In this document: piece by piece, positions 11,448-23,410 of the stretch
Position numbering within the stretch: position 1 is the stretch's first letter
How the letters are laid out: every line of letters begins with the position of its first letter
Assembly (NCBI GenBank): GCA_016648135.1
Contig: JADDOH010000163.1
Location: forward strand, 186,001 to 250,000
Direction: 5' to 3'
Origin: Agrypnia vestita
Taxonomy: Eukaryota; Arthropoda; Insecta; Trichoptera; Phryganeidae
DNA length: 64,000 nt
Position numbers and translations under genes: made by a program
The notes under the pieces: model-generated
The model's database searches: none
Told to the model about the DNA's origin: nothing
What the model saw: the letters and a program-made list of their open reading frames with translations, nothing else

Positions 11448-13615
11448 AATTACAGGATTTGTAATTTGAATTACAGGACATGTAAACGGTTGACAGATCA
11501 CGTGGTACATATGCATATAATTTTTTTGGTTAACGTTAGATTAACTATCCATGCCTTTTATCTAGGTTTATATTTTTCAGTCCTTTGACAGGAGAATAAA
11601 TAAAACATTCAACAACTTTAATTATTAATTATTAAAAAAAAACATGGAACTTATGTTTATAATGACAATGTAATAAGAGTTAGTCTCTTTTTGGGGAGGT
11701 ACGGCGATAAAATTTATTTTGTATCCTTATAGTTTTGATGAACTAGAAATAAAACTGTGTGTACTATTAAATAATAAATAATAAAAATAAATTGTTTGTA
11801 TCTGGTATCTAAAAATACAATCACAATGACTGTTGGGGTAAATTAAATTAGCAAACAAAACTTTATGATTTTAGAACTGTCTTTTACAGGTCGATTTTTT
11901 ACTAATGGCACTATAGGTATAGCCTCTCACGAGTCTGTTAGGAGTATAATTTTTTTTTTGCGAAGATAATAGTACATAAGTGTGTTTAACGTTTAATCAT
12001 TTCATGGATTGGGAATGAAATAACATTAATCATATCGTGTCGGTGCTCTTTCATTCTCAAATTTTTTCAAAATTTTTCAAAAAAATTTTGAAAAAATTTT
12101 GAAAAAAAGAAAAAAAAAGAGAACACTATATTTCATTATACCTATTAATATAATGGATGGTCACAAAGGAATTTCAGTAAGTTTTAAAAGTTGCTTTATA
12201 ATAATTATTAAAATTGTGTTAAATTTACATTAATTTAGATAATACGGGCGTGAATATGTTAATCTGTTTTCAAATGATTAACATTATTACATAAAAATAT
12301 TTGTTGACTGAAAAATTTCTTCTTAAGATTTAATTTTCACTTTTAATTTACATTTCTAACTTGATTTTCAATTGTTCGGAAAGTTTTTTGTACCTAATTT
12401 TTCTTTTTTTTTTCTTACATGTAGTTTCTTTTTACCCTGTAGGTATAGTTTTTGGATATTCTGCAATGTATTGATTATTGGGACCCTCTGTCTGATTTTG
12501 CCTGTATTCAAAACTTAATTTTCCCAAAACTTTTGAGTAATTATTGTATATTTTTTTCTATATATTGTATACTTTTGCACTATTTCATTATTTGCTACAT
12601 TCTGTTTACCAACTTTTTTTTTTATATTTACTATCTTTTACAATGAATTTATTATTTATTGATTGTGCACTTTAAAAGGCTTTATGGTCGTGTATGTTAT
12701 CAAAATATAAAATTAAAATTCAATTTAAAAAACAACACATCGCGGTGTACATAACTAAAAGCATACATCAAGTGTATTATTGCATTTCTGTCTAGCGGTC
12801 ACATAACTTTGTCTGTTTCTCGCATAAATATCGTTTACGCACACTATTGACGTATATCTTGCAGAACATTCTCGAAGTGCCATGACCAAAACAAAACGAC
12901 TTGTAAAATTATTCCTATCTGCCTTGTCTATTCACACCTTCCGCAACCACCTGAACTTGGGGTTATTAGAATTAAATATGTGTATAGTATTATCGATGCC
13001 TCCATCACCCCCGATCGGCCTCCAGCCTTCTAGTCTCGACCCGGAGCATCCCCTGTTCAAGAAATTAAAACATGTATAAGAGATTTAATGTTCAAATTTA
13101 AACACACCGCGGCAGCGAGTAGCGGGGCGTGTGTTTACCACTCGAGTAATTTTATAAAGTTAACTATTCTTTTGAGAAAAAGCATTCTTATCACTAACCC
13201 ATAGATGCAGTATCAAAGGAATTAAGAAACCTTTGTACTTTCATAAGTATCCAAGCTTTGTGCCATTAAGTCTCTTCAAAGAAAGCAATGGCTGTCAAAG
13301 AGATTTAAATTGATTTTTTTTTTTCGTTTTACCCTTAAAATAAAGATGATCGATGTGTTTTATCTTATAATTACGTCGTTTTATAAAGAATTTTAGATAA
13401 TCAGGTGCGTAAGTAAAAATCAATATTTGAAAATTAAGTGTAGGGATAAAAAAAATGTGAGTCTATATTAATTATCTCGACACACTCTGAAATCTTTATG
13501 GAATGTTTCAGAATAATCCTCTGACTTTTCTAGTTAGAAAATCGTCAGTTAGTCCTGGTCTAATTCACATTCTAGCTTTCTAGCTGATCCAGCCAGAGTA
13601 CAAAATGATTGTTTT
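11448..13615. other. No recognised gene; short GC-rich inverted repeat at 13099-13137
   Basis: Mostly AT-rich. A frame at 12882-13079 ends in a Pro-rich stretch but resembles nothing known. AAACACACC at 13100 pairs with GCGTGTGTTT at about 13127. A T/A-rich palindromic tract lies at 12055-12115. Confidence 0.45.
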
Positions 13616-13620
13616 TAAAT

Positions 13621-13812
13621 AGAGATGCGTACACGGAATACTATCACATCAATAGGTATTCTTTAATTTCAAACTAAGCTAAACGACCGTGCTATGAAAA
13701 ATAGAACTAGCTTGCCGGAAAGAGTCTCGAACCCGCGACCACTGGTTCTCTAAGCAAACGCCGTAATCACTAGACCAACAAGCACGTCTGTTGAAGAGTG
13801 GAAATATTTGTT
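13621..13812 (-). mobile_element. tRNA-derived SINE, copy 1
   Basis: On the minus strand the right part contains TTGGTCTAGTGATTACGGCG (pol III A-box like) and GGTCGCGGGTTCGAGACT (B-box like), spaced as in a tRNA. The body (GCTTAGTTTGAAATTAAAGA) is shared with the copy at 19607-19830. Confidence 0.7.
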
Positions 13813-13888
13813 TGTTTTAACACCATTGGCTCTATCAGCATATATGTAATACCTAATCAATACTGAAAAATACATAAAGTAAGGGCTT

Positions 13889-14428
13889 ATACAGGGTTAT
13901 TTGGAAAACATTAATAACCTCGCAGGATTATATTCCTGCCTCGATTATGAGTCAAAAATGTTCAAGCTATAATGACCTAATATTAATAGTTATGGAGATA
14001 TGCGGCATCAAAGTTAACTTTTTTTTTCAATATTTCTCACTTATTTTTTGTAAAACATTAGACTATCAATACAGTAACTCATATCGATTACGAAAAATTC
14101 ATTCGTTTCAATACAAGTTAAATAAAATGATAAAATCCTGAAAAATTCCAATTGGAATGTTTTCCAATTGGAATTCGAAGGTTTTTATTTTTTTATTTAC
14201 TTGTATTAAAGGGAATGAATTTTTCGTATTCGATATAAGTTAATGTAATGATAGTCCAACGTTTTATAAAAAAGAAGTCAGAAATATTGGAAAAAAATGC
14301 AAACTTTGATGTCGCATATCTCCTTAACTATTGATATTATGTCATAATCGCATGAACATTTTCGACTCATAATCAAAGCAGGAATATAGCCCTGCGAGGT
14401 TATTAATGTTTTCCAAATAACCCTGTAT
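13889..14428. mobile_element. TA-flanked foldback element (ACAGGGT family), copy A, 540 bp
   Basis: ATACAGGGTTATTTGGAAAA at the left is mirrored by CCAAATAACCCTGTAT at the right, and complementarity continues through CCTGCCTCGATTATGAGTC and TATGGAGATATGC to the centre near 14155, where CCAATTGGAATG words abut. Ends and TA flanks suggest a Tc1/mariner-type MITE. Confidence 0.85.
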
Positions 14429-14720
14429 ATTGAAAACAAAACAGTGTGACAGAACAGAGTACCAATAGTAGGGATAGGTAGGGGAGGGGCGGGAAGTATT
14501 ATTGCTTAAGGGGAACATTTAAAATAGGACTAAAATTATATTTAATCGATTATAGATTATTTATGATTTGGTCGTTCATGTTAGGTAATGGCTTTTCTAA
14601 TCTCTAATGCCTACCTCCATCTCAGGACCCAACTAATAAATACCAGTAATCCACCAAACACACTTTGAAATAATGTAAATCCACAATATTTAAAGATGGT
14701 ACATATCAACATAAAACAGA

Positions 14721-14752
14721 CAGATCTTCTTTTCTCTCGAAAAGAAGATCTG
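14721..14752. repeat. Perfect 14-bp inverted repeat
   Basis: CAGATCTTCTTTTC, spacer TCTC, then GAAAAGAAGATCTG. Confidence 0.9.
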
Positions 14753-14756
14753 ACAT

Positions 14757-14830
14757 ACACTTGATAGTATCGTTTACTACACTTGATAGTATAGTAAACG
14801 ATACTACCAAGTGTATCGTTTACCTATATA
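14757..14830. repeat. Inverted repeat plus direct CACTTGATAGTAT repeats
   Basis: ACACTTGATAGTATCGTTTA at 14757 is inverted at TAAACGATACTACCAAGTGT (ending 14813); ACACTTGATAGTAT also occurs directly inside the loop, and a further CGTTTAC...CTTGATAT follows. Confidence 0.8.
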
Positions 14831-15960
14831 CTTGATATATTATTTGTTGCACCTACTTATCACGACGATATTGTCATTATTTTAATAAATTTTAAATGGA
14901 TCCTTTTCCAAAAATGTTCTTACATTTATCCAAATATTGTTTAATGTATTACACCATACAGCCACTGGCCTTGGTGATCTATTTCATTATTTTAGAGAAA
15001 AAATATACACCAGAAAATGGTGTAAAAACGTACACGTGGATGGAGATCAGATTAAAAGGTAAACACATCGTTAAAAAATATTTTTTTACCGTCGGCTAGC
15101 TAAAAAAATACGCAATAAATAATAAAAAAACTAATCGTACAGTGTCTGTAATAATTAAAATGAAATTGATGAATTACCTAGAAATATACACGGAAAAAAT
15201 CTGTAAAAAAATATTTACAATCTTTCTGCTGCCGGTAGACAGCTTTTTGCCTACATGGCTCTCATTACTCGCCATAGCCACTATTACCCGGTGACATAGT
15301 TCAAAATGTATTTTCAGTAGATTTTTGAGTTAAGTTATTTTTATTTTTGTTTCTCAAGGCCGCGTAAAAGATATCGTATAACTATATACATATAAAAGCT
15401 TCTTAAACTTTAGATTCATTAGAAAATGCAATCAAAACCTTCAGACGAGAACTACGGTTCCCATTTCACATATGAGATATTCACATACGCTCTCATTTCC
15501 CTAAGAATGGGGTAATGCGAGCGAATGACTTTCATTGGAAAATCTCTTATTTTACTGAAATATACAACTATAGATGATTTAAACTGTGATTATCAGATAC
15601 TCGGATAAACAAAGTTTATATTCCTAATTAAAAGTTGTAATAATTGAAACAAATGTCACTTTTAATAACATTTTTCCTCAGTAGGCTTCAATTCTCCCGT
15701 GCTCTTCTACTCGAATCTTTCGTATAGAGGAGAGCATGTGATACAAATAGCGAAAGATTCAGCTTTCAGAATAGAACCATTTTTCTGAGGCAATCCAACA
15801 CCATGTTTCAACCCCTTCCCCAAACAATGCGAAACACGTGTTGCAGAAACATGTAATTTTTGGCAGAGAGTAAAATAACTTAACTAATACAGTAGAGAAC
15901 ATTTCCAAGTTTTCTTATTAGGAAAGAGACCTGCCCCAGATGTCTTTGATTTAATAGAGC
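14831..15960. other. No recognised feature
   Basis: AT-rich; small inverted words around ACAGGGT-like text are absent. Nothing supportable on either strand. Confidence 0.5.
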
Positions 15961-16197
15961 TTAAGACCGATCCGGCATTGTGAGCGAAACTCACAACTTT
16001 TTATCATATATTCTCTTCCATTTTTTAAAACATTTTTATACAGAAAGTTAAAATTTATTCATTAGATTCCATATATTTTAAATATTATGTATCTTCCTAA
16101 AATGACACAAATTAAATTATTTAATCTGTTTATAAATTAAATTATAAACCAACGAAGTTTTAGAAATGAAGAAAATTGCTCCACTTTGTGGACCTTA
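15961..16197 (+). mobile_element. Single arm of the TTAA foldback family
   Basis: TTAAGACCGATC at 15961, ATATTCTCTTCC, AATTTATTCATTAGATTCC and ATGAAGAAAATTGCTCCACT follow the left arm of 5961-7064 in order. The other arm is missing, and the next element begins at the break. Confidence 0.75.
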
Positions 16198-16199
16198 TA

Positions 16200-16646
16200 C
16201 TATATCTTACAGGTAGATTCCTGCCTTGATAATGAGTCGAAAATTTTCAAGAAATCATGACCTAATATCAATTGCTATGGAGATATGCAATGTCAAAGTT
16301 TGTGTTACAGTATATATCGATACTCAAAAATTCACTCGTTTTAAAACACGTCGAAAGAAATGAAAAAACCTTGCAAAAACTGAAAATAGAATTTTTTACA
16401 AAGTTTTTATTATTTTATTTGTCTTATATTGAAGCGAATGAATTTTTCATTAATTATATAAGTCACTGTAATAGCAGTTCATCTTTTTGCAATAAATAAG
16501 TCAGAAATATTGAAAAAATGTAAACTTTGTTGTTGCATATCTCCATAACTATTGATATTAGGTGATGGTTACTTGAACATTTTCAACTTATTTTCAAAAC
16601 AGAAACTCGTCTGTAAGGTTGTGTTACTAGCTATAAGACACATAAA
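16200..16646. mobile_element. ACAGGGT-family foldback, copy B (ends eroded)
   Basis: CTTACAGGTAGATTCCTGCC, then CTATGGAGATATGCAATGTC, and the mirrored GCATATCTCCATAACTATTG near 16545 show the same palindromic plan as copies A and C. Terminal ACAGGGT bases are lost. Confidence 0.75.
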
Positions 16647-16767
16647 ATAGGTGAAATCAGGAAATCGATCCAGATTTAGATTTTTGAATGGTTTTGTAAA
16701 AAAATTGACAAAACTTAACACTGGGTATAAAAATGTATAGACCTCATTTGACAAACTGAAAGGAAGT

Positions 16768-16934
16768 AGTTTTTCACAGGAAGATTGCGCGACCGCATGT
16801 GGCAATGAGGACCGAATATGAGCTCAAGAAAATGAAATTGGATATTTTGAGCACCCACCTTATTCTCTAGATCTTTCCCCTTTTGATTACTACATATTCA
16901 GGTCACCACAAAATATTTTAAATGACAATGAAAA
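16768..16934 (+). pseudogene. Mariner transposase fragment
   Basis: Two frames give ARPHVAMRTEYELKKMKLDI and then HPPYSLDLSPFDYYIFRSPQ-like text (second Asp region of mariner DDE/D transposases: HPPYSPDLAPxDYxLF). Only about 55 codons remain, with a frameshift between the two blocks. Confidence 0.7.
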
Positions 16935-17237
16935 TTAGTACAACAGCGCAGGTAACATCATCGATTGACTCATTTTTGCATCAAAGGCACAGGAATTCTC
17001 CTTTAATCGAATAAATAAGCGAGTAGAAAGAGAAAGGTGGGAGATATTTATAATAAATAACCAGTAGAAAATATTTCTAATTAAAAAATTAAAATAACAA
17101 CATTTTTTTTTATTTTTCGTAAAAAGAAAACGTAAAAACTTTTGCATCAACCGATAATTTTGCAAATATAATGGACAGGTAAACGTCGTTTTGCGCCGAT
17201 TCGATTTACGCCGATTCACAATTACGCCTGTTGGTGA

Positions 17238-17531
17238 ATGGGATTCAAACTCTCAAATCAAGAATTAGAAGAGTTGATGAAGGTATTAGATCACCCTCAA
17301 TCAGAAAATCCCGAAGAAGAAGAAGAGAAGGACGAGAAAGAAAAAAAACCCCTAAAAACAGCCGATCTAACTCGTATACTTTCTTCTATAGAAAGGTTAA
17401 CAGATGAGTTCTGTGAGATAGATGGGGATTTCAATCGAAGCGCAAATGTTAAAGAAGCGTCTCAGCTGCCGTTCGACCTTATCTTTGCCGAATCGAACAG
17501 GGGTACGTCTACTCCCCAGAGATCGCTTTAA
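17238..17531 (+). pseudogene. C-terminal fragment of a Tigger-like transposase
   Basis: The frame begins inside the element and reads an acidic segment (ENPEEEEEKDEKEKK) followed by ADLTRILSSIERL, FCEIDGDFNRSANVK, like the C-terminal end of Tigger-family transposases, where a helical segment is followed by ExxDxNxERSxKV. DNA-binding and catalytic domains are missing. Identification rests on this tail and on the element ends. Confidence 0.5.
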
Positions 17532-18314
17532 ACTCGATAACTCAATAACTGTGCAAACGATTTATTTCTTATTTTTTATAATCTTAACGGAAATTGGATG
17601 CTTTTTTACAATATTTCGTTTTCCAAATTTCTAAGCGTATGATATTTAAAAAAAATGTTTTGTATTAATATTTACGCTATTTCATACAATATAATGTGTC
17701 TTATCTTTAGGTTATTGAGATTATCATTTGTTGCACTCTAACTAATCCTATTAGGGCTACGCAATACCCTATCCACAGATGCGAAAGAGGGAAACAGCTA
17801 TATGGCGTTGCATTCGGTAACTAGTAAGCGTAGGTACCTACTTGCGAATGTCGCAGCTGTATGTTTTTGTAACTGTGGTTCTAAAATATTTTTAAAAATA
17901 AAATGAAATTTAAATTTTGTAAATAAAATTGATGATAATATTTCAACACGAATCTTTAGTCAAAAGGTACAGTTTTGAGATAGAGTTTGAAGTTGCAGAT
18001 TTCACAAGGATGATAGGTTGTTTCATTATTAATGCATTAAAATATTCAAATGTATGGATTTTGTCCTAACTCAATCACAACGCATTTAATTTTTATTTAC
18101 TATTGAGTTATAGAAAATGCTGAACAAAACTACACCATTAACTAAAAAATATTCGTGCGTGTACCTACTCATGTACGCGTGGTCGAAGTTATACTTAAAA
18201 ACTAAAATACAGACAATATATTAATGACGCTCAAAGAAATGAATTGTGAAAATCTACCCTTACCACTATCCACAATTTTATCGAGTTTATTGAAAAGATC
18301 TAAATCTCATACAG

Positions 18315-18577
18315 ACATGTGTGGGGTATAAAAGCAAAGGCAGCAATATGCATAAAAAATTTCATGCAGTCACCGAGGATTACTAATTTATAATACTCTG
18401 ACGAGATTTTATGGGAAATATGGCCCATAAATTTATAGGGAACATTATTTTGGTAGGGATAGATTAATAAAATCTAGAATTCAGTACATTTTAAATTAGT
18501 AATCCTCGGTGACAGCATTCAAAATATTTTTTTCTATATTTTGGATATTGATGCCTTTTCTTTTACACCCTACATGT
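18315..18577. mobile_element. GGGGTATAAAAGC MITE, copy 1
   Basis: ACATGTGTGGGGTATAAAAG at the left is mirrored by TTTTACACCCTACATGT at the right; inner arms share GTCACCGAGGATTACTAATT in both orientations. Confidence 0.8.
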
Positions 18578-18668
18578 AATCTCAAATATTTTAAATAATT
18601 GGGGCAAACAAAAACATTCGTAAATTAATAGTTCACGTCTTAGAATAGCCCTGCTCTTAATGTTTAAT

Positions 18669-19258
18669 ATACAGGGTGTAACAGAACTAGTCCACAATAC
18701 TTTACAGGTGGGTTCCTGCCTTGATTATGAGTCAAAGATGTCCAAGCAACCATGACCTATCAATAGTTATGGAGATATGCGACATCTAATTTTGCATTTT
18801 TTTTCAATATTTCTGACGTTTTTTTTTGCAAAACGTTGGACTATCATTTACAGTAACTTATATCTAACATGAAAAATTCATTCCTTTTAATACAAGTCAA
18901 ATAAAATGAAAAAAAACTTTCGGAAAAAAAATCGAAAAAAATATAATAAATTATTAATACGGTTTTTATAATTTATTTGGGTTGTATGGAATCGTATGAA
19001 TTTTTCATAATCGTTACTGTAATGATTCTTCAACTTTTTGCAAAAATGAGTCAGAAAGTTGACATAAGTTACTGTAATGATTCTTCAACTTTTTGCAAAA
19101 ATGAGTCAGAAATATTGAGAAAAAAATGCAAACTTTGATATTGCATATCTCCATAACTATTGATTTTTTGTCATGGTTGCTTTAACATTTTCGAATCATT
19201 ATCAAGTCAGAGAGTCACCTGTAAAGTTTTTGCAACTAGCAATGAGACACCCTGTATA
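18669..19258. mobile_element. ACAGGGT-family foldback, copy C, with 55-bp internal duplication
   Basis: TATACAGGGTGTAACAGAAC to GAGACACCCTGTATA. Arms match copies A and B (CCTGCCTTGATTATGAGTC, ATGGAGATATGCGAC). TTACTGTAATGATTCTTCAA occurs at 19014 and 19069, a recent 55-bp tandem duplication. Confidence 0.85.
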
Positions 19259-19606
19259 TCTCACGGTTGTTTCTGGTATTATATTATCAATAGCACCTTT
19301 AGATTTATTATTCCTGGCCACTTCTGTTTTCCGAGTTGATTTAAAAATACTTCTTTAATATATTTATTAATTTTTGTAAAACTCTTTTCCTTTTTATAAT
19401 TTTCTCTTGACCTATTTTTTGAAAGTCCAATCATTATCATATTGTGTTATTATCATTATTATTGGTCTTTCTAATACTTCCATCTCTAACTTAAAATCAT
19501 TTGTGATTCAAAATCAATTAATCTTTGAAAATTTTCTGTAATCATCTATCTTCATTTACCATTTGCTGTTCCTTTGTTTTTGTTTATCTTGTAAATAGTT
19601 GCGATG

Positions 19607-19830
19607 TTATTTTTTTTTTTTTTTATTTTTTTTTTTTTATTTTTCTTTTAAATTGAGATGCGAACACGGAATTCGTATCACATCAATATTCTTACTATTT
19701 TCAAATTAAGCTAAACGCTTGTGCTATGAAAACAGGACTAACTTGCTTGTCTGGAGTGAGATTCGAACCTGCCACCTTTGGATCACGAGGCGAGAGTCCT
19801 AACCACAAGACCAACAGTTATAATTCTTTA
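19607..19830 (-). mobile_element. tRNA-derived SINE, copy 2, with long poly(A)
   Basis: Minus strand: TTGGTCTTGTGGTTAGGACT (A-box like), GGTGGCAGGTTCGAATCTCA (B-box like), shared body GTTTAGCTTAATTTGAAAAT, and an A-rich tail seen as T runs at 19609-19648. A frame crossing it on the plus strand is not a gene. Confidence 0.75.
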
Positions 19831-20527
19831 TGTTCCCTTCTTCAACAATATCTTAATGAAAATTATAAACAGTTCCATAATTATATCTAAAATAATTTTG
19901 TTTTTAAAATATATTTCCCAATGTTTAAAAAGCACTGGTTATCCGACGATGGTCGGCGCACACGTGTTCGATGACGTTTCTATGAATATGATTTGGGGTA
20001 TTTCGATACCCCGCTTCGGACCAGACGGAAGTTTTGGATGCTTAGTGACGAAAAGGTTATGCTATGATTCTGCAAGAAAGAAAGCAACAATCAAAGCAAA
20101 TGAAATTGGATGCTTTTTTTTAAAAAGTGTGAGAATTAAATTTAGCACCGACGTGATTTAGTATTTATTTAAAAAATTCATTATTTATAATATATATAAA
20201 GAATATATATAGGATAAGTATTAAATAAACATGTTAGATTGTTCTTAGAATTTTGACAAGGAACCTAACATTATATCGTCCATTATATTTGTGATCATTT
20301 TACGCCGATTTTTTTACGCCGAACCTTGGCGTAAAACGCCGTTTACCTACCTGTACTTTTAAAAATAAGTATTAGTAAAATATTTAGTAATTTGTTGCAT
20401 AATGGCATGTTCGGAAACTTTAGGCATTGATTTTAAAGTTACCTACAATCCTAGAATCCCGCAATTTTTTTATTATATCCATCTTATTTTCATTTTACAT
20501 AAACCAAATTTTTTACTTACCATTACA

Positions 20528-20635
20528 TTGGAAAATTGTAGCCTTTGCTGATGACACTGCAATTATCCTAGAGAGAAAAAAATACAATTAAAAATAAAAG
20601 TAGATACTATTGCAGCCAACCATGAATAAATTTTA
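20528..20635 (+). pseudogene. LINE reverse transcriptase fragment (FADDTA block)
   Basis: WKIVAFADDTAIILERKK reads in frame and carries the RT catalytic FADD motif; the frame is lost within 35 codons. Too short to place in a clade. Confidence 0.6.
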
Positions 20636-21369
20636 TTTTGTACAGGGTCCCAAAAACTAATAATGCAAAATTTGGTTTAGATCAAAGGGTGATTGATTGA
20701 ATAGAGAACAAACAGTCAGACATGGACCATTTAATAATCCAAGTCTGAAAATAATCATTATTTGCAAATAATGTTTATTTAATCTTCGTGTGGGCATCCA
20801 GGTACATATTATGTTAATGTACTCGTATGTGCTATAAAATAGAAGAAGCTCGAAATGCTATTTCGAAATATTACTTTTGAATTTCAGTACATCACGTTCG
20901 CGCGCCATCTTGATAGAATTTCTCCATTCAATAGAATTCCTGGCTTGTGTCCTGGCTCTATATAGATACGAAGCTTTATTAAGGCGAACATTTCAAGCAT
21001 TGCAAATCGTAAAATAAAATTTAGCATTTAAGACTCTATTTATATTAAAAAACTTATATGAAAGTCTATATAGGGTGGCCCAGGGGTAATGAGCTGGCTT
21101 AAGTGATACGTTACACAATACACAATACAACGGTGGAATTGTCCACCGTTAGAAAATCCATACTATATAAAAAAATTGAATGTTGTTCAGACACAGCGGG
21201 AACCGTGCAGTTTCAGATTCGCATTTCAAAACACGCGATTTGTGTCGTGTGTTCACACAGCCGCGGTTAATAAGCGATTTGTGCGCGCCAAAATAAACGT
21301 CGGTTTGACAGCTAAACCTAACTATTTTTTTCCAACGTGTCTTCACCATTTAAAAGCGTCAGTTTGAAA

Positions 21370-22872
21370 ATGGAAGACGACTATGTGTACTGTGGTTGCT
21401 CATTAAAAAAAAAGAAAAGAAAAAGGCAATATTGGGTGCATCCAGTATTAAGTGATCGACTCGTACATGGTCACTACGTAATATTATATCCCAAATTAAG
21501 AATGTTTGAGGACAAATTTTTTGACTATTTGGGAATGTCAATAAAATCTTTTGATGAACTAATTGAACTGATCAGGTTTCGAGCTCTGAAACACACATGA
21601 GGGCAGGCGTGTCACCAGAAGAAAAACTCGTCGTAACTTTGGGTAAGATATTTATTATTCATCATAATCAACGTAAATATTTTCTATTAAAGACGACTGC
21701 GAGCCAGAACTTCGTGACGCAGACGAAATGACGGTAGAAGTTGATCCAGATGTAGTAAAATATTCTTGCGGGATTGTATATATGCCAATACGATGTGTAA
21801 GGTATTATCTGCTGAGTATTAAAGCGAATAGGGGACGGTAAAACTTGCCCCTTTTGTATCACTTGAAGCAATTCAATTTTGGTCGCTAAACGCCGATTTT
21901 CTGGTACTTTTTTGAGTTCTTTGTATAGTAGAGCTGTATATAGTAGAGCAAAAAATCTTGTTTGGAAATATTCTTTTCTTGAAGTTCTTTCTGAAAACTT
22001 TGTCGTGCCTCAATGCTTTTTTCTACTAAATCACTTATCCGTTCTTCTGGCATATTTATTTTCTTTCGTTTAGGGGGACGAATTTCAGTGGCTTCAGTTG
22101 CATTGGCGTTTACTTGAGTCTCGTTATTGACTTCACTTTGCCTTTTCTGAATTTCATTTGGTTGTTCTTCCATATTATTAGTATTTTCATTGTTTTCTAC
22201 ACCTTTCTGCGGGAAAGAAAGTCTTGAAAAATACATATATTGGGATCCTTTACGAGAACCTGAACCGGAAAGAGTTTTTTTCCTTTTTTATATTCTTTAT
22301 TGTAACAGTCCCGTATGTTTCTCCATTTTTTTTGGAGTATTACACCTGAAAATAATATCATAATTAATTTTCTTGTTTCAGATATCTTGGTACAGGTTGT
22401 TCATTTGAGGAACGTAGCTACAACTATCGCCTCGGAAAATCTACGATTACAGGAATTGTCCGCGAAGTATGTAAATCATTGTGGAAAAAGTTGGTAAATA
22501 AAGTCAAAAAAAGCCCGAAGCGACTGAAGATTTCTGGAAGAAAATAGTTCAAGACTTTGAGAGAATGCGAATTTTCCAAATTGCGTTGGTGCCATAGACG
22601 GCAAGCATATCCGAGTTATAAAGCCTGTCGATTCTGGATCTTTATATCATAACTACAAACATTTCTTTTCTATAGTGCTCTTAGCACTTTGCGACGCCAA
22701 CTATTGCTTTATTTATGTTGACATTGGGGCTTATGGCAAAAGCAGTGATTCCGCTATATTCAAAAATTCTTTATTTTATAAACGACTGATAGAAAAATCA
22801 TTAAATATACCAAACCCTAAACCAATATCTAACGTAGATCAAACACCACTGCCTTATGTTATAGTTGTTAAG
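21370..22872 (+). pseudogene. Harbinger-type transposase (DDE_Tnp_4-like), two exons, broken
   Basis: Exon 1 (21370-21640) gives a basic start KKKKRKRQYWVHPVL, then KLRMFEDKFFDYLGMSIKSF and PEEKLVVTL, with a frame change near 21600 and donor GTAAGA. Exon 2 starts after TTGTTTCAG (22379) with RYLGTGCSFEERSYNYRLGK, KSTITGIVREVCKSLWKKL, then AIDGKHIRV (first Asp) and DIGAYGKSSDSAIF (second Asp). It stops at VIVVK where the third acidic residue (normally GDEAF) should follow, and several frameshifts separate the blocks. Nuclease remnant of a DNA transposon; not functional. Confidence 0.8.
21886..22345 (-). pseudogene. MADF/BESS-type protein exon, antisense inside the Harbinger intron
   Basis: Minus strand: acceptor TATTATTTTCAG at about 22346, then LQKKWRNIRDCYNKEYKKGK (end of a MADF domain), a frame change in an A run, LSGSGSRKGSQYMYF, a linker rich in N/E/T, PPKRKK (possible nuclear localisation signal) and a helical C-terminus to the stop at 21886. 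MADF proteins bind DNA, and Harbinger elements often encode such a second protein. The N-terminal MADF exon is not found to the right, where the transposase exon lies on the other strand. Confidence 0.65.
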
Positions 22873-23149
22873 TAGGTTAAATTAATTCACGAAAAATGAA
22901 CTCACAGAATTATATTTTTGTGTCTTGCCATGGAACACAGCCGTCATTCACAAAGTAATGAGCGAATTTATCTCTGATATTCAAAGATGGAGAACGGCAC
23001 CGGAGCTGTCATTATCAAGCCGTGTATTCACTAGGGGCAAATCGCGCAACATTCCGCGCGGCATGTCGTATCAACATCTACGCTCATGTTTCGGGGACAA
23101 TGACGCGATCATTTGACGTGTACACACCGGGACTCACATATCACTTGTC

Positions 23150-23410
23150 GTGGAAATGTCACCAGATGAGGTTATGATGATAAGTGCTGCGCATCTATTT
23201 ATTCTAACGAGTTTATCGAAACGTAAGAGGAGAAAAAGGTGGTGGGTGCGAAATTATTTACTGCAAAGAGAAAGAAGGATGGATATTCTATGCAATCTTC
23301 GAATGTCTGACGGATCTTTTGTCAATTTTACTCGAATGATAACAACTGATTTTGAAAATTTGTTACAAATAATCGGGCCTTCCATAGCCAAGCATGACAC
23401 AATATTATAG
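23150..23410 (+). pseudogene. N-terminal fragment of a second Harbinger-like transposase
   Basis: KRKRRKRWWVRNYLLQRE, then FVNFTRMITTDFENLLQIIG and SIAKHDT, the order found at the start of Harbinger transposases (basic segment, RM..TDFE..L). The frame ends at 23410, and no catalytic part follows. Confidence 0.7.

Larger units (their letters stand above)
17176..20353 (+). mobile_element. Tigger/pogo-type DNA transposon, about 3.2 kb, with nested insertions
   Basis: CAGGTAAACGTCGTTTTGCG at the left and CGCCGTTTACCTACCTG at the right are imperfect inverted ends; CGCCGATT words recur just inside both ends. TA follows the right end; the left has GA. The interior contains a transposase C-terminal fragment (17238-17531), a GGGGTATAAAAG MITE, an ACAGGGT foldback and a SINE, all younger. 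Confidence 0.65.

Noticed and set aside
12882..13079. 65-codon frame ending in a Pro-rich segment
   Set aside because: No recognisable family, no promoter or splice evidence.
19778..20161. 127-codon frame
   Set aside because: It begins inside a SINE and crosses repeat DNA; no family resemblance.
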